From Candidatus Methylopumilus universalis (GTDB lineage Bacteria; Pseudomonadota; Gammaproteobacteria; Burkholderiales; Methylophilaceae), in contig CAMCXI010000005.1 in assembly GCA_945883335.1 (NCBI GenBank), forward strand, positions 62,001-126,000: a stretch of DNA of 64,000 nt. Direction: 5' to 3'. The position numbers and the translations under genes are program-made. The notes under the pieces were generated by a model. It ran no database searches. It was not told where the DNA came from and saw nothing but the letters and a program-made list of their open reading frames with translations. Positions 1 through 9,053 of the stretch are shown in pieces (within the stretch, counting starts at the first letter, position 1; every line of letters begins with the position of its first letter).

Positions 1-278
1 TCATCATCAAACCAATAGCGACGGGGAGAACTCAGTTGGAACTCAACAAGAAAGGTGAGTGGCACGCCTTTATTTAAGGCATCTTCAATGATTGGACTAA
101 AGCTAATATCAAAATCAGCGGTCAATGCATAAGCTTCATCCGACTGAATCAACTCTGCACTTTTAATATGAATAGCACTGGTTGCCGCATGCGCTAGCTG
201 ACTAAAAACCAATGCTAGCGAAACAATAATGAGGCAAATGAATGCGTAAAGACGATTAGCGCTTCTGTAGTAAGGCAT
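1..278 (-). CDS. DUF4390-type secreted protein, 3' part beyond window
   Basis: Reading the complement from an ATG at 276-278 gives an open frame that runs off the left edge, so about 92 N-terminal residues are visible. It opens with a hydrophobic signal peptide (YAFICLIIVSLALVFSQLAHA), followed by an extracytoplasmic domain with the string VEFQLSSPRRYWFD. This matches the DUF4390 family, which in betaproteobacteria lies between rsmB and the ntrY/ntrX two-component genes; the function is unknown. Its start lies inside the 3' end of rsmB (23-base overlap), so the two are probably cotranscribed and translationally coupled. The family assignment rests on recognition plus synteny. Confidence 0.75.
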   Translation of the reverse strand, partial: MPYYRSANRLYAFICLIIVSLALVFSQLAHAATSAIHIKSAELIQSDEAYALTADFDISFSPIIEDALNKGVPLTFLVEFQLSSPRRYWFDD

Positions 279-1539
279 AAAATAAACCATCATGCTGGGC
301 ACTCGGTAGTAATTGTCCATTGTTTAAAATCAAGCCTGCCAATGGTTGATCTAATGGCAATTGCTCAGCATCTGCATGTAACTTCAAAAAACTATCGATC
401 TGCCGCTGATTCTCTTCTTGAAAAACTGAGCAGGTAACGTAAAGCAATTTACCACCCTTTGCTAATACCTGCCACAACGATGGCAATATCTGGGCCTGTT
501 GCTTGGTGAATGAAGCAATATCAGCCTCACGGCGTAACCACTTAATATCAACGTGGCGCCTTACAATACCAGCGGCTGTACAAGGTACATCCGCCAAAAT
601 ACGATCGAAAGGCTTCCCATCCCACCAATCAACAGAATTAGCTGCATCAGCCACTAATAAAGTAGCCTTTAGTTTTAATCGCTCAATATTATTTTGCGTA
701 AGAGCGATACGCGTTACATCGTTATCCACTGCGACTAAATCAACATCAGCCAACTCTAAAATTTGACCTGTTTTGCCGCCAGGAGCACAACAGGCGTCTA
801 GCACACGCTGTCCATCTTTTAAGTCCAAGGCGTAGCCAGCAACTTGCGCCGCATAATCTTGTACTGAAGCTTCACCAGCCGAAAAACCAGGGATTCGATC
901 TACTGGAATAGGTTTATCTAATGAAACCGCATTTGCACCCAAGGCTTGCGATACGATACCCTCTGCTTCGAGTTTGCTCACAAAGTCTGCCACTGAAATT
1001 TGACGCTGATTCACGCGCAAAGTCATTAGTGGATGTTGATTCCCTGCCTCAAGCATGGACTGCCAATTATCTGGGTATTGATACTTAAGCTTGGTGACCC
1101 ACCAAGCCGGATAGGAGTATGTCGCAAACTCATTATCTTTAAGATTGGCGACTAATTCAGGTTGTTGACGTAGAAAGTTTCGTAAAACACCATTCACCAA
1201 ACCTTTCGCCCAAGTTTTTTTGGATTGGCTAGCCGCCTTAACGGCTTGGTCAACGACAGTGTGCGATGCAGCTTTGTCATACTGCAATTGATAGATAGCC
1301 ACTAATAATAAACACTGTAATTTGGCATCTTCTAAAGGCTTTTGCAGAAGCTGATCTAATAAAGCTTCTATTGCGCCATAGAACCGCAACGTGCCATAAC
1401 TCAGATCTTGAGCAACGGCGCGCTGTTGTGGCGTGATATTTGAGTATCGCGCAAATAGGCTTTCTAAAACCACACCTAAATTACGCCCTGCAAAAACTTG
1501 TCCGATTGCTTCTGCAGCAATCTGTTGTGAGATATGCAC
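256..1539 (-). CDS. rsmB: 16S rRNA (cytosine-967-C5)-methyltransferase RsmB
   Basis: A 427-residue protein. The N-terminal ~140 residues form a NusB-like RNA-binding domain and the rest is a Rossmann SAM-dependent methyltransferase. Visible motifs are the SAM loop DACCAPGGKTGQILEL, the ADVPCTAAGIVRR motif whose Cys leaves the product, and TCSVFQEEN, which holds the nucleophilic Cys of the RNA m5C methyltransferases. It methylates C967 of 16S rRNA in the cytoplasm. Length matches E. coli RsmB (429 aa). It follows fmt on the same strand with a 40-base gap, the usual fmt-rsmB order. Confidence 0.97.
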   Translation of the reverse strand: MHISQQIAAEAIGQVFAGRNLGVVLESLFARYSNITPQQRAVAQDLSYGTLRFYGAIEALLDQLLQKPLEDAKLQCLLLVAIYQLQYDKAASHTVVDQAVKAASQSKKTWAKGLVNGVLRNFLRQQPELVANLKDNEFATYSYPAWWVTKLKYQYPDNWQSMLEAGNQHPLMTLRVNQRQISVADFVSKLEAEGIVSQALGANAVSLDKPIPVDRIPGFSAGEASVQDYAAQVAGYALDLKDGQRVLDACCAPGGKTGQILELADVDLVAVDNDVTRIALTQNNIERLKLKATLLVADAANSVDWWDGKPFDRILADVPCTAAGIVRRHVDIKWLRREADIASFTKQQAQILPSLWQVLAKGGKLLYVTCSVFQEENQRQIDSFLKLHADAEQLPLDQPLAGLILNNGQLLPSAQHDGLFYALLQKR

Positions 1540-1579
1540 GTGTTATTTAACCAATCTCATCGAAATATAAAACGCAAAT

Positions 1580-2518
1580 TTATTCAAAATACTGGCCAAC
1601 TTTCAAACCGTGCCCAGTGACAAAATCTCTGGCTTTTAAACGTTTTCCGCCAGGTGATTGTAGTTCTTCAATAGAGAGGACACCTTCACCACAGGCTACT
1701 TGAATAGTAGCGCCGACATCTAGCACCTTGCCGGGCGTCTCATTGACCGCACTTCCAAGAGCAGTCGCCATCCAAATACGACAAACCTCTCCACCCAGCA
1801 TCGCATGCGCTACAGGGAAAGGATTAAATGCACGCACTTGCCGAGAAATTAAATCTGCAGATTGCGACCAATCAATGCTTGCTTCAGATTTCTGCAATTT
1901 AGCGGCATACGTGACTAATGACTCATCTTGAGGCGTGGCAGGCAAGCTACCTTTCTCTGCTAATTGCTTCATGGCAACCACCATTAAATCAGCACCTATC
2001 TTGGCTAACTCATCATGCAATGACTGTGAAGTATCTCGCGCACCTATCGTCAGCACACCTTTTAAAATCATCGCGCCAGCATCTAGCGCTGGCACAACTT
2101 CCATAATCGTCACACCAGTTTCAGCATCTCCAGCTAACAAAGAGCGATGTATAGGCGCCGCACCTCGCCAGCGCGGCAACAATGAAGCGTGAATGTTATA
2201 GCACCCCATCCGTGGCATTTGCAAAACATTCGTCGGAATAATTAAACCATAAGCCGCAACAATCATCACGTCAGCTTTTACAGCCTCAATGTAGGATTGC
2301 GCATCCAAATCCTTCAGAGTTTCTGGCTGAAAAACTTCAATTTGGTTTTGTAACGCCAACTCTTTAACCGGGCTAGCCTTCAACTTCATCCCTCTTCCCG
2401 AAGGCCTATCCGGCTGAGTAAGCACTAGCGCCACATCATGACCAACTTCAATAAGAGCCGCTAAAGCTGGGACAGCGAAATCAGGCGTCCCTGCAAAAAT
2501 AATCTTAAGTGACTTCAA
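1580..2518 (-). CDS. fmt: methionyl-tRNA formyltransferase
   Basis: A 312-residue enzyme that formylates initiator Met-tRNA using 10-formyl-tetrahydrofolate. The N-terminus IIFAGTPDFAVPAL and the folate-binding signature HASLLPRWRGAAPI (about residues 110-123) are typical, and the C-terminal OB-like tRNA-binding domain starts near residue 205. Size equals E. coli Fmt (315 aa). It starts one base downstream of the def stop codon, so def and fmt form one translationally coupled unit controlling both ends of N-formylmethionine metabolism; rsmB follows. Confidence 0.98.
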   Translation of the reverse strand: MKSLKIIFAGTPDFAVPALAALIEVGHDVALVLTQPDRPSGRGMKLKASPVKELALQNQIEVFQPETLKDLDAQSYIEAVKADVMIVAAYGLIIPTNVLQMPRMGCYNIHASLLPRWRGAAPIHRSLLAGDAETGVTIMEVVPALDAGAMILKGVLTIGARDTSQSLHDELAKIGADLMVVAMKQLAEKGSLPATPQDESLVTYAAKLQKSEASIDWSQSADLISRQVRAFNPFPVAHAMLGGEVCRIWMATALGSAVNETPGKVLDVGATIQVACGEGVLSIEELQSPGGKRLKARDFVTGHGLKVGQYFE

Positions 2519-2519
2519 G

Positions 2520-3020
2520 TTATCGACCGCGCTGCATTTTTTGCATTTTGGTTTTAATGCGGTTTTGTTTTAACGGAGACAAATATTGCACAAAAACTTT
2601 GCCTAGCAAATGATCCATTTCGTGCTGAATACACACCGCCATCAAGCCATCTGCCTCTAATACAAAAGGCTTTCCGTTGCGATCCAAAGCCTCAACAACG
2701 ATGCTCTCCGCTCGCGTGACAGTTTCATAAACGCCTGGCACAGACAAACAGCCTTCTTCATACTCCTGCGAACCAGCCTTGGTCTTAATGTTAGGATTGA
2801 TCAATACCTGCAATTTATTTTTAGATTCGCTGATATCAATCACAATGATTTGTTGATGAACATTAACCTGAGTTGCAGCCAAGCCGATCCCAGGCGCATC
2901 GTACATAGTTTCAGCCATGTCATCGATCAAACGCTGGATTTTTGTATCCACCAGCAATACAGGCTTCGCAACTGTGTACAAGCGTGCATCAGGGTAGTTA
3001 AGTATCTCTAATATTGCCAT
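2520..3020 (-). CDS. def: peptide deformylase
   Basis: A 166-residue metalloenzyme that removes the formyl group from nascent proteins. The three family motifs are visible: GIGLAATQV (motif 1), EEGCLSVPG with the metal-binding Cys (motif 2), and QHEMDHL with the two metal-binding His and catalytic Glu (motif 3). It is first in the def-fmt-rsmB-DUF4390 unit and divergent from dprA across a 131-base spacer that must hold both promoters. The short C-terminus ending in [11 protein letters not shown] fits the Gram-negative type 1 class. Confidence 0.98.
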   Translation of the reverse strand: MAILEILNYPDARLYTVAKPVLLVDTKIQRLIDDMAETMYDAPGIGLAATQVNVHQQIIVIDISESKNKLQVLINPNIKTKAGSQEYEEGCLSVPGVYETVTRAESIVVEALDRNGKPFVLEADGLMAVCIQHEMDHLLGKVFVQYLSPLKQNRIKTKMQKMQRGR

Positions 3021-3151
3021 TTGAATTAATCACCGTAATAACTTGATTATTATACTAATTAAGCGCAAAATTTAATCAGCTCCGCACTTGAGGGCACTAA
3101 TCAAAACCATCTAATTGAGACCAATTAAACATTCGCATCATTATACCCCGC

Positions 3152-4246
3152 ATGACTACCCAAGACACAAATGAAGCCACACTATGGATATGCCTGCAAC
3201 AAATATCAGGCTTGGGCGGACAAGGCATTTGCAAACTACTCAGCCAATTTGGCAGTCCTGAAAATATTTTTGCGGCATCACACCAAGCGCTTAATCAAGT
3301 TGTATCCGAAGCGGTATCTAGCTTAATCAAAAAAGGGCCTAACTTAGAAATGGCTGAACTTGGCCTGCAATGGCTGGAAAAAGATAACAACCATTTCATT
3401 ACGCTCGCTGACGAGCATTATCCTCAGGCACTTTTAGAAATTCCCGACCCTCCACCCATCCTTTATGCAAAAGGGGATTTAAGTTGCCTAACCAATCCAG
3501 CGATCGCAATGGTAGGCAGTCGCAATTCATCTGTGCAGGGCGAGAAAAATGCGGAGGAGTTTGCTTATGCTTTAAGCGAGCAAGGATTTTGTATTATAAG
3601 TGGCATGGCACTTGGCATCGATGGAGCTGCTCATCGAGGCGCGCTAAAAAACAAAAACGGTAAAACAATTGCTGTAGTTGGCACAGGCTTAGATATTGTC
3701 TACCCAGCCAAGAATCGCGAACTTGCCCACAAAATTGTCAATCAAGGCCTAGTTATCTCGGAATTTCCAATTGGCACCCCATCACGTCCGCAAAACTTTC
3801 CTAGACGCAATCGCATCATTAGTGGACTTAGCTTGGGTTGCTTAGTGGTAGAGGCCAACACACAAAGCGGCTCACTGATTACAGCGAAACTTGCCGCTGA
3901 CCAAGGTCGAGAGGTTTTTGCTATTCCGGGCTCCATTCACTCGCCGATGTCTAAAGGCTGCCACAAGCTCATTAAACAAGGGGCGAAATTAGTAGACTGT
4001 ATACAAGACATCACGAATGAATTAGCACCCCATCTCACCCACTTAATTAGTAAATCTTCAGAAAAAAGCGAACCCTCAGAGTCAAATGTTGTGCTTGATT
4101 TAATGGGATTTGACCCCATAAATATTGAGATGCTCATTGCGCTGAGCAACTTGACTAGTGAAGCCCTTTCGGCCAAACTGCTAATGCTGGAGTTAGAAAA
4201 TAAAATAGCTTCTCTACCAGGAGGTCGTTATCAGCGCATCGGCTAA
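3152..4246 (+). CDS. dprA: DNA-processing protein DprA
   Basis: A 364-residue DprA/Smf protein, which loads RecA on incoming single-stranded DNA during natural transformation. The Rossmann core spans roughly residues 80-290 with AMVGSRNSS, SGMALGIDGAAHRGAL and FPRRNRIISGLS. A C-terminal winged-helix domain (about 300-364, ending LPGGRYQRIG) is also present, as in most Gram-negative DprA. It is divergent from def and followed closely by smg, the common def/dprA/smg arrangement. No frameshift is seen. Its presence suggests competence but does not prove it. Confidence 0.97.
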   Translation: MTTQDTNEATLWICLQQISGLGGQGICKLLSQFGSPENIFAASHQALNQVVSEAVSSLIKKGPNLEMAELGLQWLEKDNNHFITLADEHYPQALLEIPDPPPILYAKGDLSCLTNPAIAMVGSRNSSVQGEKNAEEFAYALSEQGFCIISGMALGIDGAAHRGALKNKNGKTIAVVGTGLDIVYPAKNRELAHKIVNQGLVISEFPIGTPSRPQNFPRRNRIISGLSLGCLVVEANTQSGSLITAKLAADQGREVFAIPGSIHSPMSKGCHKLIKQGAKLVDCIQDITNELAPHLTHLISKSSEKSEPSESNVVLDLMGFDPINIEMLIALSNLTSEALSAKLLMLELENKIASLPGGRYQRIG

Positions 4247-4285
4247 CTGAATAAATTTGACCATATAAATTTGATTGGAGAATCT

Positions 4286-4744
4286 ATGTTTGAAGTCTTA
4301 GTTTATATGTTTGAAAACTATGTGGAGGCAAATATTCAGCCCGACCATAACACCCTCGCCCAAGAGTTATTTGAAGCAGGCTTTGACAGTAGCGATATAA
4401 ATGGTGCGTTTGATTGGTTTAGTTCATTAGAATCGATGGCTGACGAAGCAGGTAATGCACCAAGCGGCATTACCCAATCAATCCGTATTTACAGTGATGT
4501 TGAAACTGAAAAAATTGACGTTGATGGTTTAAGCTTTTTAATGTTTTTGATGCAAGCCAACGTTATCAATCACGCCTTGCATGAAGTCATTATGGATCGC
4601 GCTATGGCGCTTTCACAAGAACATGTCGGCGTGGATGAAATTCGCTGGACAGCTTTAATGGCACTTCGTAAACAAGGTCGTACTGAGGACTTTTTATTTG
4701 TTGAGGATGCAGTATTCGGTGATGATAGTCCAACATTTCACTAA
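4286..4744 (+). CDS. smg: Smg family protein (DUF494)
   Basis: A 152-residue acidic, helical protein of the Smg/DUF494 family, whose function is unknown. The conserved start MFEVLVYMFENYV and the C-terminal EIRWTALMALRKQG are characteristic. I chose the ATG at 4286 rather than an in-frame TTG at 4271 because family members start with MF-L/V and a GGAG element lies just upstream of the ATG. It follows dprA with a 39-base gap as in many proteobacteria. A strong bidirectional hairpin terminator lies just downstream. Confidence 0.92.
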   Translation: MFEVLVYMFENYVEANIQPDHNTLAQELFEAGFDSSDINGAFDWFSSLESMADEAGNAPSGITQSIRIYSDVETEKIDVDGLSFLMFLMQANVINHALHEVIMDRAMALSQEHVGVDEIRWTALMALRKQGRTEDFLFVEDAVFGDDSPTFH

Positions 4745-4775
4745 TAGTTGATTATTTCCACTGTCACGTTCAATA

Positions 4776-4805
4776 AAAAAGCCTAGAAAATTCTAGGCTT
4801 TTTTT
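4776..4805. terminator. bidirectional intrinsic terminator between smg and metF
   Basis: A 13-bp perfect stem (AAAAAGCCTAGAA / TTCTAGGCTTTTT) with an AA loop, flanked by A-run on the left and T-run on the right, so it can stop transcription from smg (+) and from ahcY-metF (-). Confidence 0.93.
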
Positions 4806-4841
4806 AATTTCAACGCTGTTACTTAGTTCAGACTTCAGAAC

Positions 4842-5675
4842 TTAAGACTTCAGACCCAGTCTTTCAGCGATATTGCTAATAATGCCAGACTGATTCAATG
4901 TGTAAAAATGAAGTCCCGGTGCTCCGCCTGACAAAAGTTTTTCACATAAATCTGTTACTACATCCAAGCCAAAGGCACGAACCGAGGCGATATCATCGCC
5001 GTAATCTTCCAAACGTAAACGTAACCAACGTGGAATTTCCGCACCGCAAACATTAGAAAAACGTGCCAATTGTGTGTAGTTATAAATTGGCATGACACCA
5101 GGTAGAATTGGGATTTCAATGCCTAACTTTTGGCATTGGTCAACAAACTGATAGTAGGCATCTGCATTATAAAAGTACTGCGTAATGGCAGCATTTGCGC
5201 CCGCATCTACTTTGGTCTTAAAGTGCTTCAAATCATTCGCTGCTGAGCGCGCTTCAGGATGCGTTTCAGGGTAAGCCGCCACTTCAATTTGGAACCAATC
5301 AGCTGTCTTTTCACGAATGAAAGCAACTAATTGACTAGCATAGGCAAAATCTCCACTGCTCACCTCACCTGAAGGCAAATCGCCACGTAAAACTACCAAG
5401 CGGCGAATACCATGACTTTGGTAAGTGGTCAGCAAACTTAAAATCTCTTCTTTTGAAGAAGAAATACCAGAAATGTGAGGTGCAGCTTCAAAACCTTCTG
5501 CTTGAATTTCAAGCACAGCATCCATGGTACGGTCGCGCGTTGAGCCCCCCGCACCAAATGTGACCGAGAAGAATTTTGGATTAAGCAGCGCTAATTGCTT
5601 ACGCGTTTCACGTAGCTTTAAAACACCCTCTTCCGTTTTTGGCGGAAAAAACTCAAAACTAATTTCAGGTTTCAT
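4842..5675 (-). CDS. metF: 5,10-methylenetetrahydrofolate reductase
   Basis: A 277-residue FAD enzyme that reduces methylene-THF to methyl-THF for methionine synthesis. Visible are SFEFFPPKTEEG at the N-terminus, FGAGGSTRDRT, the LRGD motif of the folate/FAD site, and the C-terminal GAPGLHFYTLNQS. Slightly shorter than E. coli MetF (296 aa) but complete. It lies 65 bases downstream of ahcY on the same strand and is therefore probably under the same SAH riboswitch, linking SAH removal with methyl-group supply. Confidence 0.97.
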   Translation of the reverse strand: MKPEISFEFFPPKTEEGVLKLRETRKQLALLNPKFFSVTFGAGGSTRDRTMDAVLEIQAEGFEAAPHISGISSSKEEILSLLTTYQSHGIRRLVVLRGDLPSGEVSSGDFAYASQLVAFIREKTADWFQIEVAAYPETHPEARSAANDLKHFKTKVDAGANAAITQYFYNADAYYQFVDQCQKLGIEIPILPGVMPIYNYTQLARFSNVCGAEIPRWLRLRLEDYGDDIASVRAFGLDVVTDLCEKLLSGGAPGLHFYTLNQSGIISNIAERLGLKS

Positions 5676-5704
5676 GAATGCTCTCTTCTATCGTTTAGCC
5701 ATCA

Positions 5705-5726
5705 ACAGGCCACATAAGTGGCCTGT
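5705..5726 (-). promoter_or_regulatory. intercistronic hairpin between ahcY and metF
   Basis: A perfect 9-bp inverted repeat (ACAGGCCAC / GTGGCCTGT) with an ATAA loop in the ahcY-metF spacer. There is no U-run on the minus strand, so it looks like an RNA-stabilising or processing hairpin rather than a terminator. Function is inferred. Confidence 0.55.
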
Positions 5727-5740
5727 GAACATAAGCTTAA

Positions 5741-7150
5741 TTAATAGCGGTAAGTGTCTGGCTTGAATGGGCCGTTTTGAGAAACACCAATATAAGCTGC
5801 TTGCTCATCTGATAAGCGAGTGAGCTGAGCGTTGAGTTTTTTCAACTGCAACACTGCAACTTTTTCATCTAAATGCTTGGGTAGCGTATAAACACCTACT
5901 GGATATTTGTCGGTGTTAGCAAACAACTCGATTTGCGCGATGGTTTGGTTGGCAAATGATGAACTCATTACGTAGCTTGGATGGCCTGTACCACAACCCA
6001 AGTTAACCAAACGACCTTTAGCCAACAGGATGATCTTTTTACCATCAGGGAAAATCACATGGTCAACTTGTGGTTTGATTTCATCCCACTCATATTTTTC
6101 AAGTGAAGCAACATCAATTTCATTATCAAAGTGGCCAATGTTACAAACAATCGCTTGATCTTTCATCTTCGCCATATGGTCATGATCAATCACGTGGTAG
6201 TTACCAGTGGCTGTCACAAAAATATCAGCGTGTTCACAAGCATAATCCATCGTCACAACACGGTAGCCTTCCATCGCTGCCTGTAAAGCGCAGATTGGGT
6301 CAATTTCTGTTACCCAAACTTGCGCTGACAAAGCACGTAAAGCCTGAGCAGAACCTTTACCTACATCGCCATAACCAGCAACAACTGCAACTTTACCTGC
6401 AATCATTACGTCAGTTGCGCGTTTAATCGCATCAACCAATGATTCGCGGCAGCCATAAAGATTGTCGAATTTTGATTTTGTGACTGAGTCATTCACGTTG
6501 ATTGCCGGGAAAGCTAAGCGACCTTCTTTATGCATTTGATATAAGCGATGAACGCCTGTCGTTGTCTCTTCAGTCACGCCTTTGATTTGTGCAAGACGTG
6601 TTGAGTACCAAGTTGGATCTGTTTTCAGCTTTTCTTTAATCGCATTGAATAAACACACTTCTTCTTCACTACTTGGATTATTCAATAAAGAAATGTCTTT
6701 TTCTGCATTCGTACCAAGATGTAACAACAATGTAGCATCGCCACCATCATCCAAAATCATGTTGGTATAACCACCGTCAGTCCATTCAAAAATGCGATGT
6801 GTGTAATCCCAATACTCTTCTAAGGTTTCACCTTTGATTGCAAACACAGGAGTCCCGCCAGCAGCAATCGCTGCAGCAGCGTGATCTTGCGTTGAATATA
6901 TATTGCAAGATGCCCAACGTACTTCCGCACCTAAATCTTTCAGCGTCTCAATTAACACGGCGGTCTGAATCGTCATGTGCAATGAGCCAGTAATACGCGC
7001 GCCCTTTAATGGCTGTGCCTTTGAAAATTCTTCGCGAATTGCCATTAAACCTGGCATTTCAGTTTCAGCAATCGCAATTTCTTTACGACCAAAACCAGCT
7101 AAATTAATATCAGCAATGATGTAGTCTTTAATATCAGTCACAGTATTCAT
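5741..7150 (-). CDS. ahcY: adenosylhomocysteinase (SAH hydrolase)
   Basis: A 469-residue NAD-dependent enzyme that hydrolyses S-adenosylhomocysteine to adenosine and homocysteine. Visible signatures are the substrate strand [17 protein letters not shown], the NAD-binding loop [16 protein letters not shown] and the C-terminal KPDTYRY. The size matches the long bacterial form (about 470 aa) that contains the extra ~40-residue insertion seen here around residues 150-190. It is preceded by an SAH riboswitch on the same strand and followed by metF. Expression should rise when SAH accumulates. Confidence 0.98.
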   Translation of the reverse strand: MNTVTDIKDYIIADINLAGFGRKEIAIAETEMPGLMAIREEFSKAQPLKGARITGSLHMTIQTAVLIETLKDLGAEVRWASCNIYSTQDHAAAAIAAGGTPVFAIKGETLEEYWDYTHRIFEWTDGGYTNMILDDGGDATLLLHLGTNAEKDISLLNNPSSEEEVCLFNAIKEKLKTDPTWYSTRLAQIKGVTEETTTGVHRLYQMHKEGRLAFPAINVNDSVTKSKFDNLYGCRESLVDAIKRATDVMIAGKVAVVAGYGDVGKGSAQALRALSAQVWVTEIDPICALQAAMEGYRVVTMDYACEHADIFVTATGNYHVIDHDHMAKMKDQAIVCNIGHFDNEIDVASLEKYEWDEIKPQVDHVIFPDGKKIILLAKGRLVNLGCGTGHPSYVMSSSFANQTIAQIELFANTDKYPVGVYTLPKHLDEKVAVLQLKKLNAQLTRLSDEQAAYIGVSQNGPFKPDTYRY

Positions 7151-7239
7151 GTTTTTTCCTTGAATGGTGTGACCGGAGGGAATGCGGTAAATTTGGAGTT
7201 AATTATAAAACTAGAAGTGAAGCCACTTGAAGCTCTAAC

Positions 7240-7338
7240 ACTCTCACCCGTATCCCGTGCCCGGCACGGTTAATATGGTGAGCGCCGTTAGAACATGTTC
7301 CGAGCCTGGGAGTTTTCTCTCGCAGCGCTCCTCGGAAT
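7240..7338 (-). promoter_or_regulatory. SAH riboswitch upstream of ahcY-metF
   Basis: On the minus strand, about 90-190 bases before ahcY, are the conserved SAH riboswitch blocks in order: TCCGAGGAGCGCTGC, CCAGGCTCGGA (closing the first stem) and AACGGCGCTCACC, then a GGTGAGAG element that pairs with CTCACC to make the pseudoknot. A separate CCGTGCC/GGCACGG hairpin lies inside the last segment. SAH riboswitches are known in front of ahcY in beta- and gammaproteobacteria and switch expression on when SAH binds. Ends are approximate. Confidence 0.93.
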
Positions 7339-7488
7339 ATTAGCGATTATACCGGATTATTTTTTTTGCACAAATTTCAATAGATTAAAAAATAGGAGCT
7401 AAAAAGGTTACATCAAATGACGACTACCTTAGCCCGTCACAATCCCCTACAATATCGCTAATTATTCAGTCAAGTTGACAGACGAAAT

Positions 7489-8319
7489 ATGCATATAAAA
7501 TTTACTAAAATGCAGGGGATAGGCAACGACTTTGTTGTAATCGATGGCTTTAGCCAACCCATCAATCTTAATTCCGAACAAATACGACAGCTTTCAAATA
7601 GGCACTTTGGTATCGGCTGTGATCAGCTGTTGATGGTTGAAAAACCAACACATCCTGACGCAGACTTCCGCTATCGTATTTTTAATGCGGATGGCGGTGA
7701 GGTTGAACAATGCGGCAATGGTGCTCGTTGCTTTGTTCGTTTTGTGCATGACCAAAAACTCACAGACAAAACCCAAATTTGTGTTGAAACAGCTAACGGA
7801 CTGATTCACCCCAAACTTGAAGATGATGGACTAGTCACTGTCAACATGGGCTCACCTCGATTTGAACCATCAGAAATCCCATTTATCACTAAGCAATCAG
7901 CACTTACTTATCAACTAAGTATCGAAACTACACAGGTTGAAATTTCGACAGTATCCATGGGCAACCCTCATGCAGTGCAAATCGTTGATAGTGTTGACGA
8001 TGCTCCCTTACAAACCCAAGGCCCTTTAATAGAAAATCACGTTCAATTTCCACAACGAGTCAATGCTGGTTTCATGCAAATCATTAATCAGCATAAAATA
8101 AAATTACGTGTGTTTGAGCGAGGGGCTGGAGAAACGCTCGCTTGCGGAACTGGTGCATGCGCTGCAACTGTTGCCGGGATACGTTTAGGAAAGTTGGTAT
8201 CGCCAGTTAAAGTAACAATGCGTGGCGGCGATTTAAATATTAGCTGGGAAGGCAATAATGCGGCAGTCATGATGACAGGGCCGGCGCTGTCAGTCTTCAC
8301 AGGTGAAATCGAAATTTAA
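7489..8319 (+). CDS. dapF: diaminopimelate epimerase
   Basis: A 276-residue cofactor-independent epimerase converting LL- to meso-diaminopimelate for lysine and peptidoglycan synthesis. Both catalytic cysteines are visible in [10 protein letters not shown] and [10 protein letters not shown]. Start [19 protein letters not shown] is canonical. It begins a same-strand group dapF-DUF484-xerC, which is conserved in many proteobacteria including E. coli. The upstream spacer to ahcY contains the oppositely oriented SAH riboswitch and presumably the dapF promoter. Confidence 0.98.
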   Translation: MHIKFTKMQGIGNDFVVIDGFSQPINLNSEQIRQLSNRHFGIGCDQLLMVEKPTHPDADFRYRIFNADGGEVEQCGNGARCFVRFVHDQKLTDKTQICVETANGLIHPKLEDDGLVTVNMGSPRFEPSEIPFITKQSALTYQLSIETTQVEISTVSMGNPHAVQIVDSVDDAPLQTQGPLIENHVQFPQRVNAGFMQIINQHKIKLRVFERGAGETLACGTGACAATVAGIRLGKLVSPVKVTMRGGDLNISWEGNNAAVMMTGPALSVFTGEIEI

Positions 8320-8346
8320 TGACAAGATATTTTGGGAAATATACTC

Positions 8347-9021
8347 ATGGAAAACCAATCAAATAACAACATCAACGAAGCAGAAGTCGCGCTATATCTT
8401 GAACAGAACCCTCAATTTTTCGCCGCTCACACAAGCTTACTTGCAAGTATGCACCTACCGAATCCTCATGGTGGTGGCACTGTATCCTTAGCAGAGCGTC
8501 AACAAGCCGCTCAACGCGAAAAAATCCATCAAATTGAAAGAAAATACAGCGAACTCCTTCAATTTGGCATCGAAAATGATGAAAAAAACAATAAAGTGCA
8601 CAATCTTACTTTGGCCTTATTAAACGCAAGCAACTTGTCTGAGATTGCTACCGTGTTAAATAGCAGCTTGCAAAATGATTTTAGTCTTTCAAGTTCAAAA
8701 ATATTGCTTTGGGCTGAGCCAAAAAATAGTGAAGATGCTAGCCTCTCTATGTTTGACGAGGTAGATGATGTTTCAAAAAGTTGGACTCAAGCACTTGTTG
8801 AGCCTTATTGCGGCAAACTGCCCAATGAAAATTTTGCGAGCATCAACACTAACGATAATGTTAAATCCTATGCGATGACAGCATTAGAAATTGGCACGCC
8901 CATCGGATTATTGGTCATTGCATCAGAGGATGAAAAACGTTTTTACCCAGAAATGGGGACTGTATTTGTAAAGCGCATCGGCCAACTCCTTAGTGCTGTG
9001 ATCAGTCGACATATCGTTTAA
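8347..9021 (+). CDS. DUF484 family protein
   Basis: A 224-residue cytoplasmic protein of the DUF484 family, consisting of an N-terminal helical segment (residues ~10-75 with ALYLEQNPQFFAAHTSLL and VSLAERQQAAQREKI) and a C-terminal GAF-like domain ending in FVKRIGQLLSAVISRHI. Function is unknown; the family is nearly always encoded between dapF and xerC, as here. I chose the ATG at 8347 rather than an upstream in-frame TTG (8332) because homologues start close to the NEAEVALYLEQNP region and a GGGA element lies upstream. Confidence 0.88.
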   Translation: MENQSNNNINEAEVALYLEQNPQFFAAHTSLLASMHLPNPHGGGTVSLAERQQAAQREKIHQIERKYSELLQFGIENDEKNNKVHNLTLALLNASNLSEIATVLNSSLQNDFSLSSSKILLWAEPKNSEDASLSMFDEVDDVSKSWTQALVEPYCGKLPNENFASINTNDNVKSYAMTALEIGTPIGLLVIASEDEKRFYPEMGTVFVKRIGQLLSAVISRHIV

Positions 9022-9053
9022 ATGAAATAACCCAGTTCAAAAATGAACCCATC

